Below, piece by piece: positions 8,581 through 17,968 of a DNA stretch of 64,000 nt. Under the pieces are notes generated by a model, which did no database searches, was not told where the DNA came from, and saw only the letters and a list, made by a program, of their open reading frames with translations. This DNA comes from Marmoricola sp. (lineage in GTDB: Bacteria > Actinomycetota > Actinomycetes > Propionibacteriales > Nocardioidaceae): positions 62,001 to 126,000 of the forward strand of contig JAOPYE010000009.1 in assembly GCA_025964775.1 (NCBI GenBank), given 5' to 3'. A program made the position numbers and the translations under genes. Numbering within the stretch: position 1 is the stretch's first letter; every line of letters begins with the position of its first letter.

Positions 8581-9699
8581 TCAGACCCGGAAGGTCCAGG
8601 GGTCGGTGGGGGTGGTGCTCACGTGCACGGTCACCGTATCTCCCAGTGCCGCGACCAGACGATCCCGGAGCACCGGCAACCACAGGGATTCGGCTGCCCA
8701 GTGGGCCACATCCACCAGGGCCGGCCCGTGGTTCTCCACCGACTCGGAGGCCGGGTGGTGCCGCAGATCGGAGGTCACGTACACGTCCGCGCCCGCAGAC
8801 CGGGCACGATCCAGCAGGAAATCGCCCGACCCACCACAGAGCGCGACCCTGCGCACCAGCTGGTCCGGGTCGCCGGCGACCCGCAGTCCATGCGCTGTCG
8901 GCGGGAACACCGTCGCAGCGAAATCGGCGAAGTCACGCAACGTCATCGCCTCGGCCAGGGTGCCGATCCGGCCCGATCCGCGGGCGGCGTCTGGCAGGGC
9001 GGCGAGCTCGACGACGTCGTAGGCCGGCTCCTCGTAGGGGTGCGCAACGCGGAGTGCAGCGAGCACGCGGCCGCGCAGCGCCCGGTCGACGATCGCCTCG
9101 ACCCGGACCTCGTCGACGACCTCGAGGTCACCGATCGCCCCGACCGACGGGTTCGCGCCCGCGAGCGGGCGGAACCGGCCCTGGCCCGGCGTACTGAAGC
9201 TCGCCGAGTCGTAGTTGCCGATCGCGCCGGCCCCGGCCTCGGTGATCGCCGTACGAACCCTGTCCGCTTCCGCCACAGGGACGAACACGATGATCTTGTC
9301 GCGCGCTTCGGTCGGGTCCGGGTCGAGCGGGGCGATGTCACCCAGACCGAGGGCCAGTGCGATCGCCTCGCTGACTCCGCCGGTCGGTGAGTCCGCGTTG
9401 GTGTGCGCCGTCAGCAACGCGGCCCCGGCGCCGAGGAGCTGGTGGACGACCCGGCCCTTCGGCGTGGTTGCGGCCACCGAGGTGACGCCCTTGAGGTACA
9501 GCGGGTGGTGCACGATCACCAGGTCGAACTCGAATCCGACCGCCTCGTCGACCACCGCCTGCACCGGATCGACTGCCAGCAGAATGCGTCGCACCTCGGC
9601 GTCGGGGTCGCCACAGACCAGGCCGACCGCGTCCCACTCCTCGGCACGATCCGGCGGGTACCAGCCCTCGACCAGGGCGATGACATCGGCAAGTCGCAT
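8581..9699 (-). CDS. Nif3-like dinuclear metal centre protein
   Basis: The protein is 372 aa from an ATG. Metal-ligand motifs of the Nif3/YbgI family are visible: 'VIVHHPLYLKG' (paired His), 'LLTAHTNADSP' (HTN-D) and the C-terminal 'DVAHWAAESLW' (His and Glu). An inserted PII-like domain (about residues 120-230, 'KIIVFVPVAEADRVRTAI') is typical of the longer Nif3 proteins. It is the first gene of the operon with the zinc-ribbon and RNase H/phosphatase genes; its stop codon is 20 bases before the zinc-ribbon start. The enzymatic role is uncertain, although GTP cyclohydrolase type 1 activity has been proposed for relatives. Confidence 0.93.
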   Translation of the reverse strand: MRLADVIALVEGWYPPDRAEEWDAVGLVCGDPDAEVRRILLAVDPVQAVVDEAVGFEFDLVIVHHPLYLKGVTSVAATTPKGRVVHQLLGAGAALLTAHTNADSPTGGVSEAIALALGLGDIAPLDPDPTEARDKIIVFVPVAEADRVRTAITEAGAGAIGNYDSASFSTPGQGRFRPLAGANPSVGAIGDLEVVDEVRVEAIVDRALRGRVLAALRVAHPYEEPAYDVVELAALPDAARGSGRIGTLAEAMTLRDFADFAATVFPPTAHGLRVAGDPDQLVRRVALCGGSGDFLLDRARSAGADVYVTSDLRHHPASESVENHGPALVDVAHWAAESLWLPVLRDRLVAALGDTVTVHVSTTPTDPWTFRV

Positions 9700-9727
9700 G
9701 CTGCAGTATCCCCGGTGGCCCCGAAAC

Positions 9728-11257
9728 CTAGTTGACCTGCCGGTCGCGCCCTTCCCAGTACTGCGCCCGCAGCTTGAACTTCTGCAGCTTGCCGGTCGCG
9801 GTCCGGGCGAGGACCTCGCGGAACTCCACCGACGTCGGCGCCTTGTAGCTGGCCACCTTGCTCTTGCAGTACCCGATCAGTTCGGCCTCGGTCAGCGTCG
9901 ACCCCTCGGCCCGCACCACCAGCGCCTTGATCGTCTCGCCCCACTTCTCGTCCGGTACGCCGATGACGGCCACCTCGGCGACGTCAGGGTGGGAGAAGAT
10001 CACGTCCTCCACCTCGATCGAGGACACGTTCTCCCCACCCGTGATGATGACGTCCTTCTTGCGGTCCGAGATCGTCAGGTAGCCGTCCTCGCCGATGTCG
10101 CCCCCGTCACCGGTGTGGAACCAGCCTCCCTCGAGCGCAACCGCGCTCTCCTCAGGCTGCTCCCAGTAACCCTCGAGGACCACGTTGGACCGTGCGAGCA
10201 CCTCTCCGGACTCCGAGATCTTCAGCGTCACCCCCAGAGCAGGGTTGCCGGCTCGCACGAGCTTGGCGGCGCGTTCCTCGGCGGACAGGTCGTCCCACTC
10301 GGAGCGGGTGCGGTTGACCGTCAGCACCGGGGAGGTCTCGGTCAGCCCGTAGATCTGCATGAACTCCCAGCCCAGCTCCTCGGCCACGCGGACGACCGTC
10401 CTGGTCGGCGGCGGAGCCCCGGCCACCACGATCCGCACGGTGTCGCGACCCGGGATCGGTCCGTCCCAGGTGGCGGCTGCCTCGAGAACGGCGTTGACGA
10501 CGGCCGGCGCCGCGCACATCACGGTGACGCCGTGCTGCTCGATGCGGCGGAGGATCTCGGCACCGTCGACCTTGCGCAGGATGATGTGCGGAACGCCCAG
10601 TCCGGTCATGGCGAACGGCATCCCCCAGCCGTTGGCATGGAACTGCGGCAGCGTGTGCAGGTAGACGTCGCGATCAGTGACACCCGCGTGGAGCGCGAAC
10701 GTGACCGCGTTGGTCCAGATGTTGCGGTGCGTGATCTGCACACCCTTGGGCCGGGCGGTGGTCCCGGAGGTGTAGTTGATCGTCGCGGTCGCGTTCTCGT
10801 CGTGCTCCCAGGCGCGCGGCTCGACCCCGGGCCAGTAGAGGTCCTCGTCCTCGCCCAGGACGAACTTGAACTCGCACGGCACCCCGGCCAGGGATTCGGC
10901 CAGCTCCGGGTCGACGTACAGGACCCGGGCACCGCTGTGCTCGACGATGTAGGCGACCTCGTCGGGGGACAGCCTGAAGTTCACCGGGACCAGGACCCGG
11001 CCGTAGCTGCAGACGCCGAAGAACGCGCTGAGCAGCCGAGCGCTGTTGTGCGAGACGAAGGCGACCCGGTCACCGACCTCCAGGCCGAGGGCGTCGTGCC
11101 GTGCGGCCATCTGCCGCGACCGCTCGCCGAGCTCGCCGTAGGTCAGCTCGCCGAGCGATGCCGCCGGCTGGTCCGGCTCGTCGACGACGCCGATCCGGTC
11201 GCGGTAGACCGCCAGGGCACGGTCGAGGAAGTCGGCGGCACTGAAGGGAACGATCAC
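9728..11257 (-). CDS. Acyl-CoA synthetase (AMP-forming ligase, FadD-like)
   Basis: The protein is 509 aa and starts at GTG. The ANL-superfamily motifs appear in order: P-loop 'INYTSGTTARPKGVQ' (residues ~165), 'YGLTETSP' (adenine-binding), 'GWFHTGDGGDIGEDGYL', hinge 'ISDRKKDVIITGGENVSS' and the catalytic Lys in 'RTATGKLQKF'. It activates a carboxylic acid with ATP and CoA. The closest subfamily by eye is the medium/long-chain fatty-acyl or DmdB-like ligases; the substrate cannot be fixed. A tRNA-Val gene lies just upstream on the same strand. The final coding residues are 'GRDRQVN'. Confidence 0.92.
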   Translation of the reverse strand: MIVPFSAADFLDRALAVYRDRIGVVDEPDQPAASLGELTYGELGERSRQMAARHDALGLEVGDRVAFVSHNSARLLSAFFGVCSYGRVLVPVNFRLSPDEVAYIVEHSGARVLYVDPELAESLAGVPCEFKFVLGEDEDLYWPGVEPRAWEHDENATATINYTSGTTARPKGVQITHRNIWTNAVTFALHAGVTDRDVYLHTLPQFHANGWGMPFAMTGLGVPHIILRKVDGAEILRRIEQHGVTVMCAAPAVVNAVLEAAATWDGPIPGRDTVRIVVAGAPPPTRTVVRVAEELGWEFMQIYGLTETSPVLTVNRTRSEWDDLSAEERAAKLVRAGNPALGVTLKISESGEVLARSNVVLEGYWEQPEESAVALEGGWFHTGDGGDIGEDGYLTISDRKKDVIITGGENVSSIEVEDVIFSHPDVAEVAVIGVPDEKWGETIKALVVRAEGSTLTEAELIGYCKSKVASYKAPTSVEFREVLARTATGKLQKFKLRAQYWEGRDRQVN

Positions 11258-11288
11258 GCTGCCAAATGTAGCCAGATCGCGTCGTGGG

Positions 11289-11360
11289 TGGGCGCGGAGG
11301 GGATCGAACCCCCGACATCTTCCTTGTAAGGGAAGCGCTCTACCGCTGAGCTACACGCCC
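11289..11360 (-). tRNA. tRNA-Val (anticodon TAC)
   Basis: The minus strand folds as a full cloverleaf: acceptor GGGCGTG/CGCGCCC, D-arm GCTC..GAGC, anticodon arm CTTCC-CTTACAA-GGAAG with anticodon TAC, and T-arm with GTTCGAT. The discriminator is A. CCA is not encoded. Confidence 0.97.
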
Positions 11361-11414
11361 GCTTAAATCGGTACAGGAACCGGCACAGACTAGAGGGCGG
11401 AGAACAGAGGGAGC

Positions 11415-11460
11415 AAAAAAGGCTGCGACCGCTGACGTCTCGGGTCATCAGCGGTCGCAA
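11415..11460 (-). terminator. Rho-independent terminator of the peroxiredoxin gene
   Basis: A perfect 12-bp stem, TGCGACCGCTGA/TCAGCGGTCGCA, surrounds a 12-base loop. On the minus strand it is followed by CC and six T. It lies 75 bases downstream of the ahpE-like stop codon and before tRNA-Val. Confidence 0.88.
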
Positions 11461-11535
11461 CATCGACAATCCTTGCAGGGATTCTTGAACATGCAAGCAG
11501 AAACCCCAAACGCGAGTACAAATAGCCCATTCGGA

Positions 11536-11997
11536 CTAGGCCGATACCCGGAGCCGTTCCGCCTGCGCGTCGAGATCACGCGCATCGCCCATGTCGTTGT
11601 GGACCGCCCACGCCACCAGGCCGTCCTTGCCCACGATGTACGACGACCGCTGCGGACAGCCCTGCTCGTCGTCCAGGACCCCGTACGCCGAGGCGACCTC
11701 ACCGTGCGGCCAGAAGTCAGAGAGCAGCGGGAAGAAGAGGGCGTCCCGATCGGCGAACGCCCGCTGGGTGTAGATCGGGTCGCAGGAGATCGCGACGATC
11801 GTGGTGTCGTCGGTCTCGAACTCGCCGAGCCGGTCGCGGAACCCGATCAGCTCGCCGGTGCAGACCCCGCTGAAGGCGAACGGGTAGAACACGATGAGGA
11901 CAGCTTTCCTGCCCGCGTACGACGAGAGCCTGAACTCTGCGCCGTGCTGGTCGCGCAGGGCGAAGTCGGGGGCACGGTCCCCCACCTGGGGCTGCAT
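11536..11997 (-). CDS. ahpE: Peroxiredoxin, AhpE (1-Cys) type
   Basis: The protein is 153 aa from ATG 11997; the track's 223-aa ORF adds an out-of-place leader. 'VGDRAPDFALRDQHG' opens the thioredoxin fold. The peroxidatic motif is 'YPFAFSGVCTGEL' (Pxxx(S/T)xxC), and the conserved Arg is in 'CPQRSSYIVG'. The short length and lack of a resolving Cys near the C-terminus match AhpE (Rv2238c). It should reduce hydroperoxides in the cytoplasm. It follows the DUF3052 gene by 10 bases, as in mycobacteria, and ends in a clear terminator. Confidence 0.94.
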   Translation of the reverse strand: MQPQVGDRAPDFALRDQHGAEFRLSSYAGRKAVLIVFYPFAFSGVCTGELIGFRDRLGEFETDDTTIVAISCDPIYTQRAFADRDALFFPLLSDFWPHGEVASAYGVLDDEQGCPQRSSYIVGKDGLVAWAVHNDMGDARDLDAQAERLRVSA

Positions 11998-12007
11998 CGG
12001 CCCGTCT

Positions 12008-12421
12008 TCAGCGGGTCTTCGGTGCGACGAGCTTGGTCGCAGACCAGTCGGTGCTGACACCGACGGTCGTGGTCGTCGCGAGCCCGGCGATCGGGGCGGC
12101 CTCGGCGATGTCGGAGGCGTCGACCGCGTTGGCTCGACCGATCTTCGGCGAGAGCAGCCACACCGAACCGCCGCCGACGAGATCGGTGAGGGAATCAACG
12201 AGTGCATCGACGAGGTCCCCGTCGCCGTCGCGCCACCACATGATCACGGCGTCGACCACGTCTCCGTAGTCACCGTCGACCAGATCGGCGTCGATCGTGT
12301 CCTCGATCGCGACCCGGACCTCATCATCGACGTCATCGTCCCAGCCGAGCTCCTGAACAACCATGCCGGGCTTGATCCCCAACCGGTCTGCCACCTGGTC
12401 GGCCCCTGCGGACGGGCTCAC
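12008..12421 (-). CDS. DUF3052 family protein
   Basis: The protein is 137 aa and starts at GTG, with TGAGG eight bases upstream. It is acidic, with 'VADRLGIKPGMVVQELGWDDDVDDEVR' at the front and 'VDALVDSLTDLVGGGSVWLLSPK' in the middle, matching the DUF3052 family (Rv2239c in M. tuberculosis). The function is unknown. The DUF3052-AhpE pair divergent from aceE is a conserved actinobacterial arrangement, which suggests a link to oxidative metabolism but does not prove it. Confidence 0.92.
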   Translation of the reverse strand: MSPSAGADQVADRLGIKPGMVVQELGWDDDVDDEVRVAIEDTIDADLVDGDYGDVVDAVIMWWRDGDGDLVDALVDSLTDLVGGGSVWLLSPKIGRANAVDASDIAEAAPIAGLATTTTVGVSTDWSATKLVAPKTR

Positions 12422-12641
12422 GTCAATGCCTCATTTCCATGCGTCCCCGCCCTCACGGTGAGAGCGGATGCCCAAGTTCAGCGGACAGCGCCGTCGGAAA
12501 GCAAGCCCGAAGTCGTCCGATACCGCCCACCGGACGGCGCAGCAGGCTGACCACAGCCGTTTTCGACGCCCGCGAAGCTGCCGGTCCGGGCGTACCGATG
12601 AGTAGATTTCTTCGGTGGTTTGAACGTGCCAAGATGATCGT

Positions 12642-15455
12642 GTGCCTCCAGAAATCGAAGCAGGGACCACACCCCAGCCCCTGCGTCCAGCGCCGGCAGC
12701 TCCGCCCGTCATCCACGAGGGACTGCCGACCCAATTGCCCGACATCGACCCGGACGAGACCACCGACTGGATCGACTCCTTCGACGCCTTGATCGACGAC
12801 CGCGGTCGAGAGCGTGCGCGCTACGTGATGCTGCGCCTGCTCGAACGCGCCCGCCAGAAGCAGGTCGGCGTACCGGCGCTGCGCAGCACGGACTACATCA
12901 ACACCATCCCGCCGGAGCGTGAACCGTGGTTCCCCGGGGACGAGGACATCGAACGCCGCATCCGCGCGTTCATCCGGTGGAACGCCGCCGTCATGGTCAG
13001 CGACGCCAACCGCAAGGGCCTCGAGGTCGGCGGCCACATCGCGACGTACCAGTCCAGTGCCTCGCTCTACGAGGTCGGCTTCAACCACTTCTTCCGCGGC
13101 AAGGACCACCCGGGAGGCGGCGACCAGATCTACATCCAGGGCCACGCGTCCCCCGGCATCTACGCGCGCGCGTTCCTCGAGGGACGCCTCGACGAGCAAC
13201 AGCTGCTCAACTTCCGCCAGGAGGTCCAGCACGGGATCGGCAAGGGGCTGTCGTCCTACCCGCACCCGCGGCTGATGCCGGAGTTCTGGGAGTTCCCGAC
13301 GGTGTCGATGGGGCTCACCGGCATCAACTCGATCTACCAGGCCCGGTTCAACCGGTACCTGTCCAACCGCGGCATCAAGGACACCGCCGACCAGCACGTG
13401 TGGGCGTTCCTCGGTGACGGCGAGATGGCCGAGCCCGAGTCGCTCGGCGCCATCCGGGTCGCAGCCCGCGAGGAGCTCGACAACCTGACCTGGGTGATCA
13501 ACTGCAACCTGCAGCAGCTCGACGGTCCGGTGACCGGCAACGGCAAGATCATCCAGGAGCTCGAGTCGAACTTCCGCGGCGCGGGCTGGAACGTCATCAA
13601 GGTGATCTGGGGACGCGACTGGGACGACCTGCTGGCCCGCGACGTCGACGGTGTCCTGGTCAACCAGATGAACACCACCCCTGACGGCGCGTTCCAGACG
13701 TTCTCGGTCGAGGACGGTGCCTACAACCGGGAGTTCTTCTTCGGTCCGGACCCGCGCCTGCGCAAGATGGTCGAGCACATGACCGACCGGCAGATCGAGA
13801 AGCTGCCGCGCGGTGGTCACGACTACCGCAAGGTGTACGCCGCGTTCGACGCCGCCACCAAGCACGTCGGCCAGCCGACCGTGATCCTGGCGCACACGGT
13901 CAAGGGCTGGACGATCGATGCGCTGGAGGGCAAGAACGCCACCCACCAGATGAAGAAGCTCAAGCTTCCGGACCTGCTGAAGTTCCGCGACCGGCTCTTC
14001 CTGCCGATGAGCGACAAGGAGATCACCGACGCATACGAAGGCTCCGGGACGGCACCGTTCTTCCACCCGGGCGCTGCGTCGGCCGAGATCGAGTACATGC
14101 TCGAACGGCGTCGCCAGCTCGGCGGATCGCTGCCCAGGCGCGTGATCCGGTCCAAGCCGCTCAAGGTCCCCGGCGACGAGACGTACGCCGACCTGAAGGT
14201 CGGCTCCGGTGCCAACAAGATCGCCACCACGATGGCCATCGTCCGGCTGCTCCGCGACTGGATGAAGGACCCGGAGATCGGCCGCCGGATCGTGCCGATC
14301 GCGCCCGACGAGTACCGCACCTTCGGGATGGACTCGATGTTCCCGAGCGCCAAGATCTACAACCCGGGCGGACAGCAGTACGAATCCGTCGACCGGGCGC
14401 AACTGCTCAAGTGGCGCGAGGCGACCGACGGCCAGATGCTGCACGAGGGCATCTCCGAGGCCGGTGCGATGGCCTCGGCGATCGCGGCCGGATCGGCGTA
14501 CTCGACCCACGGCGAAGCGATGATCCCGTTCTACATCTTCTACTCGATGTTCGGCTTCCAGCGCACCGGAGACTCGGTGTGGGCGATGGCCGACCAGCTC
14601 GCGCGCGGCTTCCTGATCGGTGCCACCGCGGGTCGCACCACGCTGACCGGTGAGGGCCTCCAGCACGCCGACGGACACTCGCCCCTGCTGGCTGCGACCA
14701 ACCCGGCCGTCATCCACTACGACCCGGCTCACGCCCACGAGGTCGCGCACATCATGCAGGCGGGTCTGCGCCGGATGTACACGACCTCGCCGGAGCACCC
14801 CCTGGGCGAGGACGTCATCTTCTACGTCACCGTCTACAACGAGCCGGTCAGCCAGCCGGCTGAGCCCGAAGGCCTCGATGTCGATGCCTTGCTCAAGGGG
14901 ATCTACCGGTTCGGCGACGGCCCGGACCTGGGCGCCGATGCCCCCAAGGCGCAGCTGCTCGCGTCGGGGGTCGGATTCCCCTGGATCGTCGAGGCCCAGC
15001 AGCTGCTGGCGAGCGACTGGGGCGTCAGCGCCGACCTGTGGTCGGTGACGTCGTGGAACGAGCTGGCCCGTGACGCGATCGAGAGCGAACGGCACGCGCT
15101 CCTGCACCCCGAGGAGAGCCCGCGGGTCCCGTTCGTGACCGGCCAGCTGGCCGACGCGACCGGTCCTTTCATCGCGGTCTCCGACTTCATGCGTGCCGTG
15201 CCGCTGCAGATCGCCCGGTGGGTTCCCGGCGACTTCCACGCCCTGGGAACCGACGGCTTCGGCTTCGCCGACACCCGGCCCGCAGCGCGGCGCTTCTTCA
15301 ACGTCGACGCACCCTCGATCGTGGTGCAGACGCTGCAGGCGCTTGCCGCCCGCGGCGAGGTCAAGGCCGAGGTCGTCGTCGAGGCGTTCCACCGCTACCA
15401 GATCGACGACCCGACGGCCGTGAGCGGCGTGTTGCAAGAGGGCGGCGATGCATGA
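12642..15455 (+). CDS. aceE: Pyruvate dehydrogenase E1 component, homodimeric type
   Basis: The protein is 937 aa, the expected size for homodimeric E1. The thiamine diphosphate/Mg motif is '[16 protein letters not shown] ... [12 protein letters not shown]' (GDG...NCN). The middle transketolase-like domain has '[17 protein letters not shown]'. The C-terminal part has '[23 protein letters not shown]'. It decarboxylates pyruvate and passes the acetyl group to lipoyl-E2, supplying acetyl-CoA to the fab cluster downstream. The GTG start at 12642 has no ribosome binding site. An AAGATGAT element just upstream resembles a leaderless promoter -10. Confidence 0.97.
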   Translation: MPPEIEAGTTPQPLRPAPAAPPVIHEGLPTQLPDIDPDETTDWIDSFDALIDDRGRERARYVMLRLLERARQKQVGVPALRSTDYINTIPPEREPWFPGDEDIERRIRAFIRWNAAVMVSDANRKGLEVGGHIATYQSSASLYEVGFNHFFRGKDHPGGGDQIYIQGHASPGIYARAFLEGRLDEQQLLNFRQEVQHGIGKGLSSYPHPRLMPEFWEFPTVSMGLTGINSIYQARFNRYLSNRGIKDTADQHVWAFLGDGEMAEPESLGAIRVAAREELDNLTWVINCNLQQLDGPVTGNGKIIQELESNFRGAGWNVIKVIWGRDWDDLLARDVDGVLVNQMNTTPDGAFQTFSVEDGAYNREFFFGPDPRLRKMVEHMTDRQIEKLPRGGHDYRKVYAAFDAATKHVGQPTVILAHTVKGWTIDALEGKNATHQMKKLKLPDLLKFRDRLFLPMSDKEITDAYEGSGTAPFFHPGAASAEIEYMLERRRQLGGSLPRRVIRSKPLKVPGDETYADLKVGSGANKIATTMAIVRLLRDWMKDPEIGRRIVPIAPDEYRTFGMDSMFPSAKIYNPGGQQYESVDRAQLLKWREATDGQMLHEGISEAGAMASAIAAGSAYSTHGEAMIPFYIFYSMFGFQRTGDSVWAMADQLARGFLIGATAGRTTLTGEGLQHADGHSPLLAATNPAVIHYDPAHAHEVAHIMQAGLRRMYTTSPEHPLGEDVIFYVTVYNEPVSQPAEPEGLDVDALLKGIYRFGDGPDLGADAPKAQLLASGVGFPWIVEAQQLLASDWGVSADLWSVTSWNELARDAIESERHALLHPEESPRVPFVTGQLADATGPFIAVSDFMRAVPLQIARWVPGDFHALGTDGFGFADTRPAARRFFNVDAPSIVVQTLQALAARGEVKAEVVVEAFHRYQIDDPTAVSGVLQEGGDA

Positions 15456-15489
15456 GCAAGGACGCGTCAGCGGCCTTGGACCTCATGCA

Positions 15490-15544
15490 GGTTGAGCAGC
15501 GAGTCCGGCTGAGGAACGAAGCCGGAACCGAGCGTGTCGAAACC
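15490..15544. repeat. Dispersed inverted-repeat element
   Basis: The 55-bp element begins GGTTGAGCAGCGAG and ends GAGCGTGTCGAAACC, the same boundary words as the elements at 4.3 and 28.2 kb. The core contains the imperfect palindrome TCCGGCTGAGGAACGAAGCCGGA. It lies between the convergent aceE and hydrolase genes. Confidence 0.65.
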
Positions 15545-15568
15545 TGGTGACGTGCGCGCCGAGGTGAT

Positions 15569-16522
15569 CTAGGCGATCGGCACGGCCCGCGCGAGGTGCA
15601 GCTGCTCGGTGACCGGAGCCAGCGGACCGTTGCGCAACAGCTGGCGCCAGCGACCGCGGTGGTAGGACGCCGGTTGGGTGGAGCGCACGAAGTCGTTGAG
15701 GATCTTGACGAACAGGTCCGGGTGGTCCTTGTGCGGGAAGTGCCCGGAGTTGCCGAGCACCTCGACCTGGGCGCCGGGGGCGATTGCTGCGACGGTCTCG
15801 GCGTGCTTGACGGGGATGACCTTGTCCTCGGTCCCCCAGACCACCAGCATGGGCATCGCCTGGGTCAGGTAGGCGCGGTCGACCATGGTGACGATCTGGC
15901 CGCGCGTGTCGACGACCGCACGGACGACGTGGGCGATCGCCGAGCGCGCACCGGCGTCCTTGAACGAGTCGTAGATGTCGGCGACTTCGTCGAGGTCGTG
16001 GGTCGCCGCCAGGCCGGTGCGGGAGAGCGCACGCATGCCGGCGATCCCGACGTGGCGGATGCCGGGAAGCGTGAGCACCGCCATCGCGGTCTTGAAGCCC
16101 GGCAGGCCCACCATCCGGATCATCGGGGTGACCTCGGGGCCGAGGCCGCCGGGTGCCACCAGCACCATCCGCTCGGTGCGCTCGGGGAACTGGTAGGCGA
16201 ACTGCATCGCCACGCCACCACCGAGGCTGTGGCCGACCACGGTCACCTTGTCGATGTTCAGCACCGTCAGCAGGTCGCGCATCCCGTTGGCGTAGCCGCC
16301 CACCGAGTAGTCGGCACGCGGTTTGGCGCTCTGACCGTGACCGAGCAGGTCCGGGGCGATCACGGTGTACTTCTTCGCGAGCTTCTCGATCACCGGATCC
16401 CACGTGGTGTGGTCGCAGCCGAGCCCGTGCAGGAGCAGGAGCGCCGGGCCTGCACCGGTCTTCACGTAGGCGCGCCGGTGGCCGTGGATCGTGACGTACT
16501 GAACCTCGGGCGCCTCGGCCAC
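15569..16522 (-). CDS. Alpha/beta hydrolase
   Basis: The protein is 317 aa and starts at GTG. The oxyanion region is 'LLLLHGLGCDHTTWD', the nucleophile elbow is 'VVGHSLGGGVAM' (Ser), the acid residue is in 'VVWGTEDKVIP' and the catalytic His is in 'GHFPHKDHPDLF'. Together these form a full triad. No signal peptide is present. It resembles mycobacterial Rv2715-type hydrolases; the substrate is unknown. It is inserted between aceE and the fasR-like gene, which are closer neighbours in mycobacteria. It diverges from fasR over a 220-base region holding a perfect palindrome. Confidence 0.9.
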   Translation of the reverse strand: MAEAPEVQYVTIHGHRRAYVKTGAGPALLLLHGLGCDHTTWDPVIEKLAKKYTVIAPDLLGHGQSAKPRADYSVGGYANGMRDLLTVLNIDKVTVVGHSLGGGVAMQFAYQFPERTERMVLVAPGGLGPEVTPMIRMVGLPGFKTAMAVLTLPGIRHVGIAGMRALSRTGLAATHDLDEVADIYDSFKDAGARSAIAHVVRAVVDTRGQIVTMVDRAYLTQAMPMLVVWGTEDKVIPVKHAETVAAIAPGAQVEVLGNSGHFPHKDHPDLFVKILNDFVRSTQPASYHRGRWRQLLRNGPLAPVTEQLHLARAVPIA

Positions 16523-16631
16523 AACAACTCCCCTGTCTCAGGTCTTCAGCACGTGCTGTTCCATCCGGCGGCCGGGCAGCCGCCAGGTAGATGACGAGTC
16601 AATCAGAGGATCATGACGCACGTGTTACTCC

Positions 16632-16648
16632 TGGCGCGATTCGCGCCA
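16632..16648. promoter_or_regulatory. Perfect 17-bp palindrome, candidate operator
   Basis: TGGCGCGATTCGCGCCA is a perfect inverted repeat with one central base. It lies between the divergent hydrolase (start 16522) and fasR-like gene (start ~16744). Its position suits a repressor or autoregulatory site. The binding protein is not known. Confidence 0.45.
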
Positions 16649-16743
16649 ATCTGTGACGGATGTGAAGGATGGGGCTGGTCTGACGCCCAGGGAACCCGTT
16701 GTCGAACGCGCCGGTAACCCCGCGGACCGGGCAGGATGAGCGC

Positions 16744-17889
16744 GTGACCCGAACCCGCGCCCAGATCGCCCAGCGGCTCACCCGTGCCAGCGGTGCGCTC
16801 TCGAGCGCGGCGCTGGGCCGGATGGACATCGACATGCCGTGGGTCACCGAGCTGCCGGCCGAGGACCGCTCCTTCATCGGGCTGATCGTGCAGGCCGGCA
16901 TCAAGTCGTTCATCGACTGGTACCGCAACCCGGACGGGGCCCCGATGGTGCGGGCCGACGTCTTCGGCGTCGCGCCGCCGGAGATGGCCGGTGAGATCAC
17001 CCTGGAACAGACCGTCGCGATGGTCCGGCTCTCGATCATCGTGGTCGACGAGAACCTCGACGAGATCCTCGGCGAGGACGCCGAGAACGCCCGCGGCCCG
17101 CTGAACAGGTATGCCCGCGAGGTCGCCTTCGCCACCGCCGAGGTCTACGCCCGGTACGCCGAGCAGCGCGGAGCCTGGGACGCCCGGCTCGAGGCACTGG
17201 TGGTCGACTCGCTGTTGCGGGGCGAGGCCGAGGAGACGATCTCGTCGCGAGCCAGCGCGCTCGGCTGGGACGGCACCGGCAAGGTGCTGGTGATGGCCGG
17301 CAGGCTCGGTTCGGGCGGCGCGCTGGACGGCGTACGGCGGATCGCGCGTGAGCACAAGCTCGACTGCCTGTGCGCGGTCCAGGGCGACCGGCTGGTGGTG
17401 ATCCTCGGCGGTGTCGACCGGCAGGGCCGACCCGCCGCGAGCGTCGCTGCGGCGTTCGCCGACGGCCCGGTCGTGGTCGGACCGGTCGTCACGGCACTGA
17501 CGGACGCCCGGGTCTCGGCCGATGCCGCCCAGGCCGGACTGCGGGTGGTTGCGGGCTGGCCCGACGCACCACGGCCGGTCAACGCCGAGGACCTGCTGGC
17601 CGAGCGCGCGCTCGCCGGCGATCCGCACGCCCGTGCGACTCTGGTCGAGCACGTCCACGCACCCCTCGAGGCAGCCGGTGGTGCCGTACTGGAGACCGTG
17701 GAGACCTATCTCAACCACGGCTCCTCGCTCGAAGCCACCGCACGCACGTTGTTCGTGCACGCCAACACCGTGCGGTACCGGCTGAGGCGTGCTGCGGAGG
17801 TCACCGGCCTGACTCCGGCCGATCCACGGGACTCCTACACCTTGCGCGTTGCCCTGACCCTCGGGCGCCTCGACGGCGTGGAGTTGTAG
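16744..17889 (+). CDS. fasR: FasR/MabR-type (PucR family) activator of fatty acid biosynthesis
   Basis: The protein is about 381 aa from GTG 16744. TTG 16699 is an alternative that would add 15 residues; I prefer GTG because an AGGATGAG -10-like box lies just upstream. The C-terminus has the PucR helix-turn-helix 'YLNHGSSLEATARTLFVHANTVRYRLRR'. The middle is the GGDEF-like region common to this family. It stands directly upstream of fabD, as FasR does in Streptomyces and MabR (Rv2242) in mycobacteria, where these proteins activate the fab operon. The symbol rests on this synteny and domain match. Confidence 0.88.
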   Translation: MTRTRAQIAQRLTRASGALSSAALGRMDIDMPWVTELPAEDRSFIGLIVQAGIKSFIDWYRNPDGAPMVRADVFGVAPPEMAGEITLEQTVAMVRLSIIVVDENLDEILGEDAENARGPLNRYAREVAFATAEVYARYAEQRGAWDARLEALVVDSLLRGEAEETISSRASALGWDGTGKVLVMAGRLGSGGALDGVRRIAREHKLDCLCAVQGDRLVVILGGVDRQGRPAASVAAAFADGPVVVGPVVTALTDARVSADAAQAGLRVVAGWPDAPRPVNAEDLLAERALAGDPHARATLVEHVHAPLEAAGGAVLETVETYLNHGSSLEATARTLFVHANTVRYRLRRAAEVTGLTPADPRDSYTLRVALTLGRLDGVEL

Positions 17890-17900
17890 AAACCCTACAA
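17884..17900. promoter_or_regulatory. Inverted repeat upstream of fabD, candidate FasR site
   Basis: TTGTAG-AAACC-CTACAA is a perfect 6+6 inverted repeat overlapping the fasR stop codon, 68 bases before the fabD start. Regulators of this type bind upstream of fabD in relatives, so this is the best candidate operator. Binding itself is inferred. Confidence 0.5.
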
Positions 17901-17968
17901 AGTCTGCCCCGGCGTTTTCGTGCGATGCGGACGCGTCGTACCGCGACGGCGTCAGCAACAGTGGATGT

